NCBI GenBank assembly: GCA_017979445.1
Contig: CM030711.1
Location: 2,852,001 to 2,916,000 of the forward strand
Length of the DNA: 64,000 nt
DNA from: Akebia trifoliata
Taxonomy: Eukaryota; Streptophyta; Magnoliopsida; Ranunculales; Lardizabalaceae
Direction: 5' to 3'
This document shows, in pieces, positions 35,752 through 50,400 of this stretch. The notes below the pieces were generated by a model. That model did not search any database, was not told the origin of the DNA, and saw only the letters and a list, made by a program, of their open reading frames with translations. Position 1 is the first letter of the stretch. Every line of letters starts with the position of its first letter. A program made the translations under genes and the position numbers.

Positions 35752-38238
35752 GCGACCATGAGATTATATCCTACCTAATTTCACATTTTAATTATTTAAA
35801 AAAATCAAAAATATATTATTTAAACACATCAAATATTTATATATTTTTATTTATTAGTTGAAAATCTAATTGTAAAATAAAGGCAAGGGAAGGGAACCAA
35901 TCAGGACTCTGGATTTTTAATGAGTCGCGGTGAGTGATGGGGTTTACCGTTGTCACATCAACCGTACAAATCTCATTCATCATTAGTGATTTTTAATTTA
36001 ATATGTAGATCACAACAAATATTGATGGTGATAGAGATCTTTTAATTAGAATAACGTTAAACAGTAGCATATTGGATGCACCTTATCTGGTTGAAACCTC
36101 AAGTACGTGAATAGTTGGTAGATACAATTTGTGGGCCACATATCTAGAAGAGAGTTGTCGTTACTTTTTGGCCAGCTTGCGCACACCGCGCTTGATCTCG
36201 GGTATCCCCCAGTTAAATCACGAGAAAAACTTAATTTTTTTTTATTAAAAGAAAAGAGACTAACTTGAACACGTAACACGTTCCCAGATTATCTTTGACA
36301 CTTGACTTTATGGTCTAAATCAGATTTTTAAATTAAATAAATAAAAACTCTTTTTTTTTTAACTTGATCAAAAGTTTTAAAAATGAATATTGATCTTAAA
36401 TTTAAAGGAATGGATTTGTACAGATTCCTTCGATTCCGATAATAATAATCAAAATTAGAAATGAACATGTAGAGGAATGTGATAAAAATGAAGTCAATTG
36501 AGACAACTTGAAAACCCTTAAGAGTAAAATACTACAATTCATATGGAAGGCAATCGTGGGTTTTGTCAGCATGGCTTAGATACACTTAATAGGAGAAAAG
36601 TAGTGCTATACTTAGACACCAAGTAGGACTAGCAATTACGAGAAAAGTCCATTCATTTTTCATTTATTTTTTACTTTTTTGCAGGGAGGGAGGAGGGGGA
36701 CACACCCTTCTTACCCCCCCCCCCCCCCCGCCTTACAAAATCGTAGATCATTTGTCTCGTGATACATAAGAAAAAGATTTATGATTCTACATATCCTAAG
36801 ATAAAAGATCTACGATTCTGTGTTGGGAAAGTAAAAGGCGAATGTCAGAAGAGGTATTGGGGATGTGGCGCGGCTGCGTCAAAAAATTCATTATTCTAGA
36901 TCAAAGTCAAAAACTTGGAATAATTAGTAGTTCATTTTCACTTAATCCAACAATTCACTTATTAATTATGGATTATTGGAAAAACACATTTTATTTAATA
37001 GTCCTTCACCTAAAACAAGCCAAAACACGTGGGAGAAAAGTGATGTCTACGAGGAGTCCAACTTTGAAGCGGGCAGGCCCCTTCAAAATTTTTGAGGAAC
37101 ATTCCCTGTTCCAATACACGTGGCATTTTTATTTATTTCACACCCCTACATTTTCATCAATATTCAAAATACCTCCTTGGAAATGCCACGTATAATCTAA
37201 AGGAGAGGGTTCTACACTTACACCAAAATCCGCTTCAAAGTTTTTTTTTTTTTTTTTACTATAAGTAGTAGAAGTTAGAAGCCCAGCTCCTGATACAACC
37301 AGGGAAAAAAAGTGGGCTTGACCAGACCACCGATGTTGACAAGGAATAGAATAAGATCCAAATATACATGAAGTTATAATGATATTTTTACTTATTTCTT
37401 CTGAAAAATCCAAATAATAGTAATAGTTTTCCTGTAACTTGTCGACTAGGACGTGTACCTAACCAAAATGAGACCGATTACTGCATATCGGGTCCGCCTT
37501 TTTTCCATTCCAAATAAACTAAAGTGTCCAAACAATTAGGATTACTATATTAGTAATTCATATTCCCTTGGTACAACATTCAACCAAAACCCTAAATCTT
37601 TGGGATAAGGCTTCAACAACAATGATGACAACATAATGAAAGAGATGTATTTCTAAAGTTTGAAAGTATATAAAGTAGGAAGTGTTCCAAAAATAACATT
37701 TTTTTATTATAAATTTATAGAAAGGCAAACCAACCAATGACCATGACCCATTATAATCAAACAATATTTATTTTTGAATGTTCTGAGAAAGTGGTGGCCT
37801 GATCAGCTATGTGAATGTTCCCAATCAATGGGTTTGGAATCTTTGGATATCAAAAAGTACTACTTGTGTTAAGGTGCATATAGAGGGGGCTCGTGAAGTT
37901 CATATATTCCCCAATAAATAAATCAATAGCTGCAAATGATCCATAAACATAGACTATGCACACCTGACATATATATTGTGGTTGGAAAGAAACTTGCCTC
38001 TGATGCAATCTAATCCAATTTATCTCGAGACTTGATGCCAGTTTGAGCTGCACCAGTTCCATGGCTAGGTCAAGAGGATCAGGAGCTGCCCTTACATGGA
38101 TTCTTATCTGTCGAAACCAATTCGCAGTAGTTTCAGCCACTATAACTCAATTAAATCCAATGTATAATAACCTGAATCACCTAATACGACCTTGCAGTAT
38201 TAACTACTTGAGGGCTGGTACCGTACCTCTGCCATCCA
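35752..38238. other. Intergenic DNA between copy B upstream region and the FBL11 3' end
   Basis: No gene recognised. It contains a run of 16 C at 36714-36729 and a weak inverted repeat at about 37060-37241 (AACTTTGAAGCGG and its inverse, with an inner ACACGTGGCATT and inverse). The end next to 38239 should hold the FBL11 3' untranslated region. Confidence 0.55.
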
Positions 38239-41200
38239 CTACACTCTTTCCTTCACAACTGTTGTTTTGAGCCCTTCACTGTTCCACTCTAAAACTATGC
38301 TCTCCTTGTGAACTGACCTTCTACAAGAGTTCGAGTTGGGGAAGTCGAATGCACATCTCTGTGGCTTACATCTAGCTATTTTCACAGTACTCAAGAAGCA
38401 CCTATCAGCAAACTGGATTGATATAAAACTGTTTCAGATTAACATTTTTCATCTTAATTTGATTTTCTGACATGAGAAATGTATAGACATACCCTCTAAA
38501 ATACGGGTCTCGTTAACATGTGCCCTAAGGGCAGTTAAAGTGCAATAAATACACTTGGGAAATTGTATTTTGTATAAAAAATGCCCTTAAAAATATATTT
38601 TTTAACCAAAATGCCCACACATGCTTATTCCCAAAGTGTGTGTATTGCACTTAGGGCACACGTTAACAAACCCCTAAAATATCACGAAATGCAGTAAACA
38701 TGCAAGGGAACAGGATGGACCATTCAATGGATCCCACCAAGGAGACTGGTTAAGTGTGAGAGTGTGAGACCAAGTTAAAAATCAACTAAAGATGAAAACC
38801 AACTGAACTACAAAACTTTTTCCGGGTCAGTAGGCCAATCTTTTTTTGACTGTCCAAAATGAAATGGTGTTGTTAGTACAATTATCCGACCACATTGATT
38901 TGACCTAGAAAATCTCCTAGGTGGGGACCAACAAGTGTTCTATGGTTTGCTTTGCTTATAAATAACAGTTGCACTATATAAAAGGGGCAAACAGATTACT
39001 TACACTCGGACTGTCGAAGCCACCTTCGCTTGCATCACACAGATCCAATGCTACTTTTCTGAGCATAGGCATCTGTAATTATCATGAAAGGAATATAACT
39101 GATACTGAGTCATCCATGTTTGGTAGCCTGTTTGGGGGAAAAAAGAGAGCTAAACAGTGTAATCGATGCTGCAACTGACAAGCTCACCTTTGAAGCAGCA
39201 TCAATAATGAATCTCCTCTGGATTCCACAGCCCTGTATTTTGTAATATATTTTTAGAAGGTATGACATAGCAATTCAGAAATAACTAAACTAGTGGGTAT
39301 TTAAGGGTTGCCATATCCTACTACATACCCTTATGTCCAAGTCATATTGGTCTTTCTCCAAATCAAAACATTGCCTCAAGGCAAGATTTTAAACCTTGAG
39401 TAATATTATACTTCTACCAAATCTTAATTTGATCAGACGTGCATGCAATATAAAAGTGAATAAAAAAAACAACTCACAGTATGGCGCAGTGAGAGATCTT
39501 CCATGGCTTTGCAGTCAAAAATGGAGGTCACTCCATTTGATGTTAGTTCTCCACAGTCCTAACAAATAAAAGCATCACACTTTCAGGAAGTGGTTTGGTG
39601 TAGGGGGTGTGTATAGGATCATTGCAAAAAATCTTGGCCGCTCGATTACAATCTGTTTCCTTATGTTATCTCCCACGAACAAGGGGCATTTATTATGGTC
39701 GTCAAGTTCTTGAAGGTTCCTTTATGTTGATGAAACCATTGGTTTTAAGGTCATATCGAGTTATCTTGGAATGATGAGCAAATTTTGTAAAGAAAATCCC
39801 AACGACCATATTAATTCGAATTTTTTGGATCAAGTCCTTGGGAGGAGAACAGGTTTTGCAGACAAATGGAGAAATTGGATTTGCAAGTGTACTTCATCAG
39901 CTTATCTCTGCATCAATGAATGTGTCCCTTGCAGGTTATTTCAAAAGTGTAATAAGGTTAAGTCAAGGGAATCCATTGTCCCCTTTTAGTTCAACATAGT
40001 GTGGAGATTGGCAATACCAAAGGCTTCTATGTGGGTAAGGACAGCCGAGTAATCCCTCATCTCTAGTTTTCCAATGGCACTTTGTTTTTCAATGGTCCTT
40101 CCATCAATCCAATGAGATTTATGAGAGGTGTGTTGTGTTACTCTGATATGGTTCCAGGGCTTAGCATCAATCTTATTAAGGTAGAATTGTTGGGGTTGGG
40201 AGGTTGGAAATTAACACTTTATAACAGAATCTTTAGGTGCAATATTGACTTTCTTCAATATTGGAGTTTCAATATCTTCTTTAGAGAGTTGGAGTTTCAA
40301 TATCTTCTCTGCTAGAAAGAGGCATCTTTGGACTATCCTTCCATTCGCCATTGCTTGGGGTCTTTGGAAAGAGCGTAACAACAGGGTGTTCCATAACAAG
40401 GAAAGCTTGCCTCATACGGTGATTTTAGAGACTCTGGGATTTCTTTTCTTCTGGTCAAAGATGAGTAAAGATTTTGAGGGATTGAACTTCCAAGACTTTA
40501 TTTTTAATTGGGATATGGTTTGTGAACCATAGCCTCCCGTCGGGCGTGTTTTATTTTTTGTATTTTCTCTTTCTTGTTTTTATGGTTTTGTTTTTTGGGG
40601 GCTATCTCAGCCTCCTCTTATCCTTTTTCTTTCATTAATAAAATTTATATTTATCAAAAAAAATATTGACTTTCTTGCCTCTACTTCCCTTGGTCTTTAA
40701 CTATACACTATCAAGAAATTTGGTTAGAAGTTGTCACCTTGGAGGTCTAGATGGTTTGCAAGTTGGTTTTGATCAAAAGCACCCTCGCCAATGTACTGTT
40801 TGACTAGATTTTTTTTTTCTTGATCCCAATTTCAAATTGTAAAAGAGCATCATAGAGTTTTTAAGGCACGACCAAGAGAATTAGTTTTCAATATCATTGG
40901 GCTAATTGGGAAGCCATTATTCCTCCCAAATACTGAAGTGTTTGGGCGTTAAAATAACATAATCACACATTTATATAGGAAAAGGTGGTGCATAGTACTT
41001 AAAATCATCCAAGCACTGCTAATGCGGCTATTAAGCTATTTCTTAGGAGAATTCATATTAAGAAGAGCAATTCTGCAAACATGTACTTGGCTCTTTTTGG
41101 TATGTGGTTTTGGAGATCTGGAATGAGTCTTCACGTCTATTGAGAAAGATAGTCAAGGTCAATATGGGTGCATGAACTTGGGATGGGAGAGTGGCCCGTC

Positions 41201-44200
41201 TCGAAATTCTTATGTGTGCAATACGTGGAAAGGTATGTTAAACTTGCAAATGAAGTATTCAAAAGACATCAATTTCAAGGCTGGAAGGCGAAATAGAGTT
41301 TACTTTTGGGAATACAAATGTTGTGGCAAATCCCCTTTCAAAGAAGCCTTCTCGTATCTATATGCTCTTTCCCACAAAAGCCGTGATTTGTGCAGAATTT
41401 TGCAATCTTGGATAGTGGATATCACTTGGGATTTTGGATAAAGAAGCAACTTCAACAGTTGGGAGATTAATATAGTTCTTCATTCCTTACTAGAATTATC
41501 GAATTCCTCAAGTCCCCCCCTTTTCAATGGATAGAGGAAAAGGAATTGGGTTATGGAATCGAGATGGTACTTTCATAGTCAGATGTCAAATCCATTTACA
41601 AGACAATGAACAACTTTTATGAGGAGATAACGATGAACAACTTTTCATCCCTCCCTATCAACTAGAAATTAAAAAGGAAAATCAAATTAAAGATGAACAA
41701 TTTTCATGTGAAAATCAAGAGCTCAGTTATCCCTTGGCCCAAGCAATCTAAAATTTCTTTCTTCTCTATGTTCAAATCAGTCTTAGAGGTTTGTCAAGTA
41801 TGGTTCATTTTCACCTTTTCAATGAGAAGGCACCTTCTTTGTAAAAAGATTCTGTTCACAATTTGTTAGGATAAATCAGAAGAGAGGAATCAAAGGGTGT
41901 CTGAGGGCAAAGAAAAAGACTTGATCATCATTATCAAAATCAAAGCCTTGATGTCCAAGTGGTCCTCCCTTTTCAAGGGACGTCAAGTGCTTGATTTTCA
42001 AATTGCATCTCCTCACTAGGTGGGTGGGTGGGTGCGTGGGTGTGTTTTGGGTGGGTGTCTGTGGTGGGTGGGTGGGTGGGGGGGGGGGGGGGGTGTTCTA
42101 AGCCTTTTTTGTATCTTTTTCCAATGTTCTCTAGGCACCTCATCTTGACAACTTGGGCTTTTTGCACTTTATTCTTTGTTTACTTTCTTTCTTCTCCTAT
42201 AATTGAAAGTGGGCTTTTGGTCCCAGGTATGTGGTATTACCACTCACAAACTTTACGAACCTACCAAGTTGGCACCTTCTTTCTTGCACAGTATTTCCTG
42301 ATTGATAGTTACTCGTTGTCCTAACCAAGTTACATTTTATAGAAATACTGAATCAACCCCAATTTTTTGGATAAATGTGATTTCTACTAGTCAATATTGG
42401 AAGGAGAAAATGTTAATAGCATAGTTTCACCACATCTACACGTACTCAACAAATCTTAAACAGCTGTGCGAATAATTAACTAAATAGTGTATCACTTATC
42501 TTTTACTCACATTTGGCTGGAACTCGTGAACAGAACTTTAGGGGGGAAAAGTGAACAAACCTCCAAATGAATCAAAATCAAGCCCGGCCAACCACATGAA
42601 ATTATCTGTTGAGAATCTGCAAACAAGATAAGCCCTTGAGAAATAGAGCGCACATACCATTCATTGCTTTGGTACTTAAGAGAGAGAGACTATTTTAGGC
42701 AGAAGTAAAAGAACAAAAGGCTTTAAGAAGAAAGCAATTTGCATCATGTGCTTGTGATTTCTTTAAATATAATAAGAGAAAAAGAATACATTTTCTTATA
42801 GAGAACATGCAGAAGAGTTATCCTGCATGTAAAATAAATGATTGATATATAAGATTGCAGACCTGAATTGAGGAGTGTGCATCCCGATAATGAGAGCTCA
42901 ATCAAATTTGCACAGTTCTGAGTTAGAATAAACAAATCATCATTTGTAATCCATGGAGTCACTCTTTCTAGCCTCAATTTCCTTAAGTTTGGCATATTGA
43001 GGTGGAAGCTTATTGAAGACAAGTCTCCAAGGCAGTAGCACAGACCTAACACTTGTAAATGCCTCAAGGATTCCACGGTATTTTTCACAATACAATCAGA
43101 AATTACCTGTTAAGACCATTAATCATAATGTTGAGAAACAAGCATTTTACAAAAGTGAAGATTGTTAAAATATAGGCAAGTAATAGGTCCAGTTGGGTAG
43201 ACCCTAAGGATGATCTAGCATCAGCACCATCTCAAAAGTGGTCTACATACAAGGGATTAAATTCCAGCATTGATCATTTAACCAGCCCCAGCGGGATCTC
43301 CCACACCACAAATGATTGTAATCACAAGCTCAGTCCATTCTTTTATAGTGTCTTAAGTGCGGTAATGAATGGTTATGATCGTTTCATCCATCATTTTAGG
43401 CGTGATAAGTATCTTGTGTCAGTCATCAATTAGTAGTCCAGACTCCCCTGATTGTGCACCACATGTACCAATCAACCAGTGGTGTGTCGTCCTTAGGGTC
43501 TATCCTACATGGACTTGGATCTACTCTTCAAAATTACCTGAAAATTAAGAACCACGGACTCTAGCAAAGGACAAATATTAGGTAGAAGCATGAGTGCAGA
43601 ATGGCTTAATGATGCACCAATACCCACTGTTATGGCTCTTAGTGAACTGATTGCAGGTCTCAAATTTTCTAGTGATAAAGATGAAAATCCCCATCCAAAT
43701 GCCACGTCTTCCAAGATACATGTTCTGCCTATCTCAACATATAGTTCTTCACCCTTGGAGCAACCACAGTATGATAAAACTTTGCAAGGAAGTGCACTCC
43801 CTTCAAGGTTACTTTCACGGTAGCACAAGTTCCTACAGCCTCTTGATTTAAGAACCTTCAAACCAGGATTTCTTCTGATGATGTGAGATAAAGCAGCTCC
43901 AGAGACCTGTGATTCCATGAGTATAACCATACAAGTTTTTTTTTTTTGGAATGATAAGGGAATAAAAAGATAATTCAAACAAGAGGAAGGTCAAGTTGAC
44001 CTCCCCGAGGAAAAAAACTAAAAAGAGGAAACAAACAAACAAGGAAATTCAATACTACAAATGTTTCCCCAACGGACCAAAAAGTGCTCAAAAAACACTG
44101 GCATTGTATATATTTAATGGTATTTGAATATCTTGGTTCCAATAACCTGAACATGCGCCGAAATCAAATATTTATTCCTCGGAAGAATACTTGCATCTCA

Positions 44201-44413
44201 GGAAAGGAAAGCAAGAAGGCCCCATTCTCCCTGACTACATGTGCCACACATACAGGTAGGGACCCAAGACCTGATGGCTAAAGGATGTCGAACTATGGGG
44301 TTGAGGAGGAGGTTATGTTTGTTGTTATAATACTCTGATGTTTAAGTAGTCTAGGCTTTTTCTAGTTAGTTCTTTGAAGATGTTGTCTACAAAAGGATTA
44401 ACTTATCAAAAAA

Positions 44414-44454
<41 letters not shown>

Positions 44455-47400
44455 AAGTTTTTTTTTTTTGGTTATATTGTGCAAACAATGCCACCATCAA
44501 TAGACGAAGTTCATCTTGTTCTTTGTTGTTTTAGCTTGTTTAATTTGTAGTATCTCCTCTTTGTTATTATAAAATTATAATCATGAAAAACATACCTTGG
44601 TCTCAGAAACATCAAGCCACTCTAAGGAAGAACCCAAGAAATTATAGAGAGCATCATCAAAAAGGAGAGTCCCCCTCAAGCAAAGACTTTTTAGCAAGTA
44701 AGTGTGAGACATAAGCTGTAACAGAGATGTTACATCAACACCTGCCAAAGAAAAAATGATACATCATACATATGTATAGGATCATATAATAAGGAAATCT
44801 GAGGCAAGGGAGTCCTCAGGCATCTATAACTTATTTTTGTGTTTTTCTTAAATTCTGAGTGGAAATCTGATTCATTATATATATTCCCAGAACTTGTATT
44901 TTAAATTCTCAAAAATATTGCCAGAATTCCAAAAAATAGCAAGATCTTTGTTTCCTCTTTTGTATGCAATATCAAAATATTTGAGGAAGATCATTCCTAA
45001 TAGGTTCACCACATTGGGATGAGATCATGAAAAGGAGAAAGTTTCACTCACTCTTGCAGCCACCAATATGCAGCTTTTGAAGTCTAAAGGCCAATGAGGC
45101 TGAATGCTTCTGTTCATGATGCACTCCCAGGAAACTATCCGAAGAAGGAAAATCAGAACAAAGAGCTAGAATTGAATTCGCCCCAAAATATGTATCGGAA
45201 ACAACTATTGAATGTAGGTTCACACATTTGCATATAAGTTTGGAAATGCCCACATCGGTTACTGAAGTACACCCTTTAAGGTTCAGGTAAGATAAGGAAT
45301 CAGACAATACCAAGAGAGTTATGAGGTCCACATCTGCATAAGCATGAAAAAGACAGCTCAGTAGGATTGTGAATGAAATAAAGAAATGCCACTTAAATAC
45401 AAGAAACAGCATTAAGATCTTACAAAAAGCTAAAGAAAATATCTAAAGGTCTATAAAATATTTGATGCAAGATATCAGCCTACATGGCTTATGAAATTCC
45501 TCCTCACATTTGGTCGTATTCTTCATTATACGAAAGAAACAATAGATTGAATGGTTGCCCATATGAAAGGATGAATTCTGGTCTAAAACATATCCTACCC
45601 AGTATATCAGAACTCAAAAAAGTGGCTGTCCCAACCCCAGAAGCCTGTGTGTGTGTGTGTGTGTGGCTATGGCATTTAAACCTGTTTACCAATTACCCAA
45701 CAAGGACTTATCTTTGTCTGAAAGCTACAAATATACAACCAACCTCAGTATTCAAATACAAGGAATGATCGAGAACAATATCTGGCAAATATATCTCCTT
45801 ACCTTTGATGTCCCTTCGGCCTTCCAATGTGAGTTTTGTGATCTTTGATGACAACAGTCTTTCTTTCAACATCCCATATGATGCAAGATCTACATCTTGG
45901 TACCCATCAAAACTAGTCGATATTATCGATACTTGTGTTGGTATTGCAGGACTAATATCAACAGTTAAGTCAACTTCACTGACTAGAGGGCACTTTTGTA
46001 CCAAGTGAAACAGAGCCTTCATCTTGAAGTGCAAACAGTAAGAAGCTTTCAATATTCTCAATGATGGGAATGACTTACAAAAACCCTTGACAGCAGCTTC
46101 AAGATGTACCCTTGGACACTTGGAGAGGTCCACCTCATGTACTGCTTCAAACAATGAGGTTGGGAATAAATTCTTTGGGATTGGATATTGATCCGCATCA
46201 AGACGCTCGAGCTCCATCTGAAACTTGATAATTCTCTTTCTTGATGTGGGGTCCATGTCATATGAACAAGGAAGCACAAAGCAGAGCAGAAGAGCTGACG
46301 TCATCTGTGGACACCCTGAAAGATCGATTCTCTGGAGATAGGGAGAAAAAAAAAACTGAGTTTTACATGCCTCAAACGTATGCAGCAGAGATGAGTTGAA
46401 CAACTGCAAAGTGCAAACTACGAAAGTGAAAATCAGCCATCCTTTTCAACTACTGGCCTGATCTTATAAAGATGATAAATAGAATGAACAATTTTTTGGA
46501 AAAGGCTAGAGGAGATTTATCAAATGAACTGCTACCATGCATGAAGCTTTCAAGAACTAGTTTTCCAGCTCTTTACCCACCTACAATGTATCATTGAAAA
46601 AACCCAATGTCATCACTCTTCTTTTGAACGACTCACTATATTCTTTATGAAAGTTCAAAAGAATGCAATTTATTCAATGGTGATGACAACCCACATGCAG
46701 GACCTCTTTCATGGGAAGACTCGACTAATGATAGGTTGCAGCTACCCAAAAATGTGCAACAGATGTACTCGTATACCAATGGTAGCAGAATTTTCATCTC
46801 AAGGGATATTTTCCTGCATGTTGTGCTGCAATGATAGTTTGCACTGCAAGTAATTCCATGGCTGATAATGGTCGATAAACAATCAAGCAACTAATTGTGA
46901 AGCATCTGATTTTGATGCTGGCCATAGCATAAATCACATGTTGAGAGGGGTCATATCTTTGGGGTGTCGAGCATGCGTCTTCAACCTTTCCACTGGGCTC
47001 GTTGAGCGCCAGTTGTAGGCAATGTTTTCAATCCAATGGAGTGGGAGGCCCGATATAGTGTCAGCTGCTGAGGAGGGGGTCATGGATTTGATACTGGGCC
47101 GGTTCAGGCCTAAAGATTGCAGCTTGTTCGAGCAGCTTGAATCAGAGGTCCAGTTTAGAGATTGTTGGGGGACCAAAAATTCTGGACCGAGTACGAGTAG
47201 GGTGGGGATGTTATGGAGTTCACAGATATGATTTCTTCATAGGTGGAGATGGGAAGCAAGTGTAATTGGTTTGTTGCAGTTGAGGTTGTGCACTAGGCAT
47301 AGTGATTGTTGGGTGGAGGAGCTCCCCGATAGCCCTCGATGGCCACTCAACCAAGTCAATCTTTCAGGGGCCTCTTCCTGTGGCAATGTAGTTATAACTC

Positions 47401-50400
47401 TTTGTTTTTGGCTGTTTGGTTCCTACTTTAATCTTCATTTGGATGGTCAGCTCGACCTCCTTTCTCCTTTTCTAATGAATCTTTCCTAAGAAAGAAGAAA
47501 CCTTAAAACGGTTCGATGTCATGGGTCATGAGAAATTATGCCACTATCCCACACCATAATATATATGTTGAAGAACATTATATGAAAGTAAACTAAAGAA
47601 ATGAAGTGAAAGTAATGGAAAATAAAATAATGGCTTGCCAGGAACTTATAAAAAAACACACCCGAAAGAGGAATTGTTGAGAGGAAATATCAGAGAAAGA
47701 TAAAAAAAATGGAATGTAAGAGGACAAATGATTGTTTTCAAGGACACTAGTAAAATATCACAACCAGAGAAGAACAGTTAAGAGGAAAACCTTGGTATAA
47801 TCTGTTAAGCGGATTCTGACGTTATGATAGCCATCATCTCTTAACATGCCCACTAAGCTCATGGACGTATCTCTTATTAGACCAAAGATGGCACTAATGC
47901 TCTCAACTGCAAGCTCTGAAAAGGAGCAACTCCTTTTCTTTCCTATAAACATGAACCTGATTTACGCAATTGTTGATGGATTTGAGAAAGAAACAAACTG
48001 GCATAAGTATAATTTGTTCACGGTGAGTAAAACGGTAATACCTGCAGCAAACCAAAGAGGCAAAAGGCTAACTCGAACCTGTTCAATAAATAACTAGAAC
48101 GTCAGTACCAACAAGGCAGGTCTCCTTGACCTCCTTTTTCTTCAATAAATAAAGTTACACTTATCAGGGGGGAACCAAAACTGTTCAACACAGCAAAAAA
48201 ATTACTTTTCAAGACAAAGTTAGTTAATTAGAAACATGCAATTCTTTTAACCGGAAAATCACACTTAGTGGGTCTACATATATATATTATGTTAGAATTA
48301 ACACCAATGGTAGACCGAGCAATGCTAAGAGGGCATATTTTGCCATCCATGATTAAAAAGAAAATGGTCTAAATACAGGATAGTAGTCATTTCATAAAAA
48401 TTGAAAAAAGATGGAGAAATTTTGGGAAAGGACCGATAAGAATTTGTCAAGATTCGCTTCTTTTTTCCCAGCCATTATGAAATGACTGAAGTACACCAGC
48501 GTATGAGAAATCCTTCAATACAGGGTATAAAAGTGAAGTAAAGATTAAGAAGTAGTCAAACTAGAGTTTTTAATATTTTGGAAAGCTCTATTCAGCAAGT
48601 AATAGCACCACAATATAGTTCAAAATATGTAATGGACTCTATACTTTTAAATGTAAGCTATAAAATGTCTCTCCTATACCTTTTTTAGAATGTCAATGTA
48701 GTCATCCTTAATGCTGGTAGAAGAACATTCCAACTGCGTTGTGTTTCTCTCCAGCCAAACTAGAAGTGCTTCAACGAGATCCTTCTCGCTACGAAAAAAC
48801 ACTAAGAAATCAGAATCCATATATTATTAGATAAATGAATCAGGTTACCATCGTGAATGAAAAACTAACCTGTCCACTGTCAAATGAGGGTGTTCTACGC
48901 AACAATGTAATAAATTATAAGGAACATCAACAAAAGAACTACAGGATATAGCCCACATCTGCAGGGGGAAAACTAACATCCATTAGCTTCTATTATTTTA
49001 TTGAAAGAAGTGCCAAATTCAAAATATAAAATAAAAATTCACTTAACAAATGTGATCATGAAACACTTGCAATGCACCTCCATCATACACTTGAAAGTCC
49101 AGCAAATGAAAATTTCAAAACACAAAAGACAAATTTCAGAGTGCCATTCCAATATTTCTACCTTGACACAGGCTAAGCAGTCCTGTGCCGAACAATATCA
49201 CATGAAAAGGGATAGAAATGTCCAAAAAACAATAACGATAGTTGAAAACATTAAAACAACAAAAACAAAGAAAATAAGCAGAAATCTTGAGAAGAAGCCA
49301 ATTTAATAATTGCCAGTCTCAAATAGGGATGAGTTAAGCACGCAAATATTGAATAAACTTCTGTGTTTTGTGTAAATCTAATTGTGAATCCGCTAACCAT
49401 ATCCTCATGCATTCCCTCATCTCATTTGGTCTCAATTTATGAGCCTCTTTTGCATCCACTGGATCTTTTCTAGATCAATAACTTGACTTTTTCAGAGTCA
49501 GGAGACTTTGGCTTACATACATAGAGAAAGAATTTTTTTTTTTTTTTTGATACGTATAATTTAATTAAACCAGAATATTTATGAGAAAAGGAATTTTATG
49601 GACCTTATTCCCTTTTCTAGTTTGTTGAGGCATCTGGAACCAAAGGAATAGCCAGGTTTTATTGGAAAGGAAAAATTTGTCCAAGAAGTCTCTATTAGCC
49701 TATTAGCATCATTGAGCCATCTTCTAATTGGTGTAAAGCTGATGAGGATTTTAAAAGATTATGTTTTAAGGATTCCCAATTTAGATGGGATCTTGCTTAT
49801 AAAGAAATCTCATAGATATTAGGTTTATGTGGTTAAGAGTGGTACCATTTATTTATTTTTCAATTGTAATAGGTCCAAAGAACTCCTATCTTTGTTGGAT
49901 TGGTAGAAATCTTTTTGTCAAAAATACCAAGAAAAGATGAATCCTTCTGGGACAAGACTTCATCTCAAATGAAAGGAAGATTTGACCCTCTATCAAATTG
50001 TATTTCCATGTATGCCCTTGTGCCAATATAAATGTTTCATTTTGCACTCCTTTATTCCAGTTCATTCTAAATCAATTGTGTATATTTACAAATTTGAAAA
50101 TAAAAAAGTAGTAAGTTAATATATATATATATATAACCAAGTATCTTATTTCAAAATGAATGCACCAATATGAAATATGCTTCTCCTTTATTCTAAATTA
50201 CATACCCATATCCAGATACACAATAGCATCTAAAGTCACAACATTCCAAGTGCAATGCACATATCTTTAAAGCAATCATGCAATTATACATTCCATTTTT
50301 AAAATAATTAAAAACAGACTACATTGGGTTAATGCCCAAACGAAAGCAAAAAAATAGAAGTAAAGTACCTACAAAGTTCCGTGCAAGATATGGTGTGCAT

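Noticed and set aside
37850..38140. 96-codon minus-strand frame just after the FBL11 stop
   Set aside because: FBL11 already ends with the family-typical TVVKERV and TAG at 38239. This frame has no family match and probably lies in or beyond the 3' untranslated region.
42028..42324. 98-codon frame starting in (GGGT)n DNA
   Set aside because: The amino acids come from a simple repeat and it lies in an FBL11 intron with LINE debris.
49001..49306. 101-codon plus-strand frame rich in K, Q and T
   Set aside because: It lies in an FBL11 intron, has low complexity and no family similarity.
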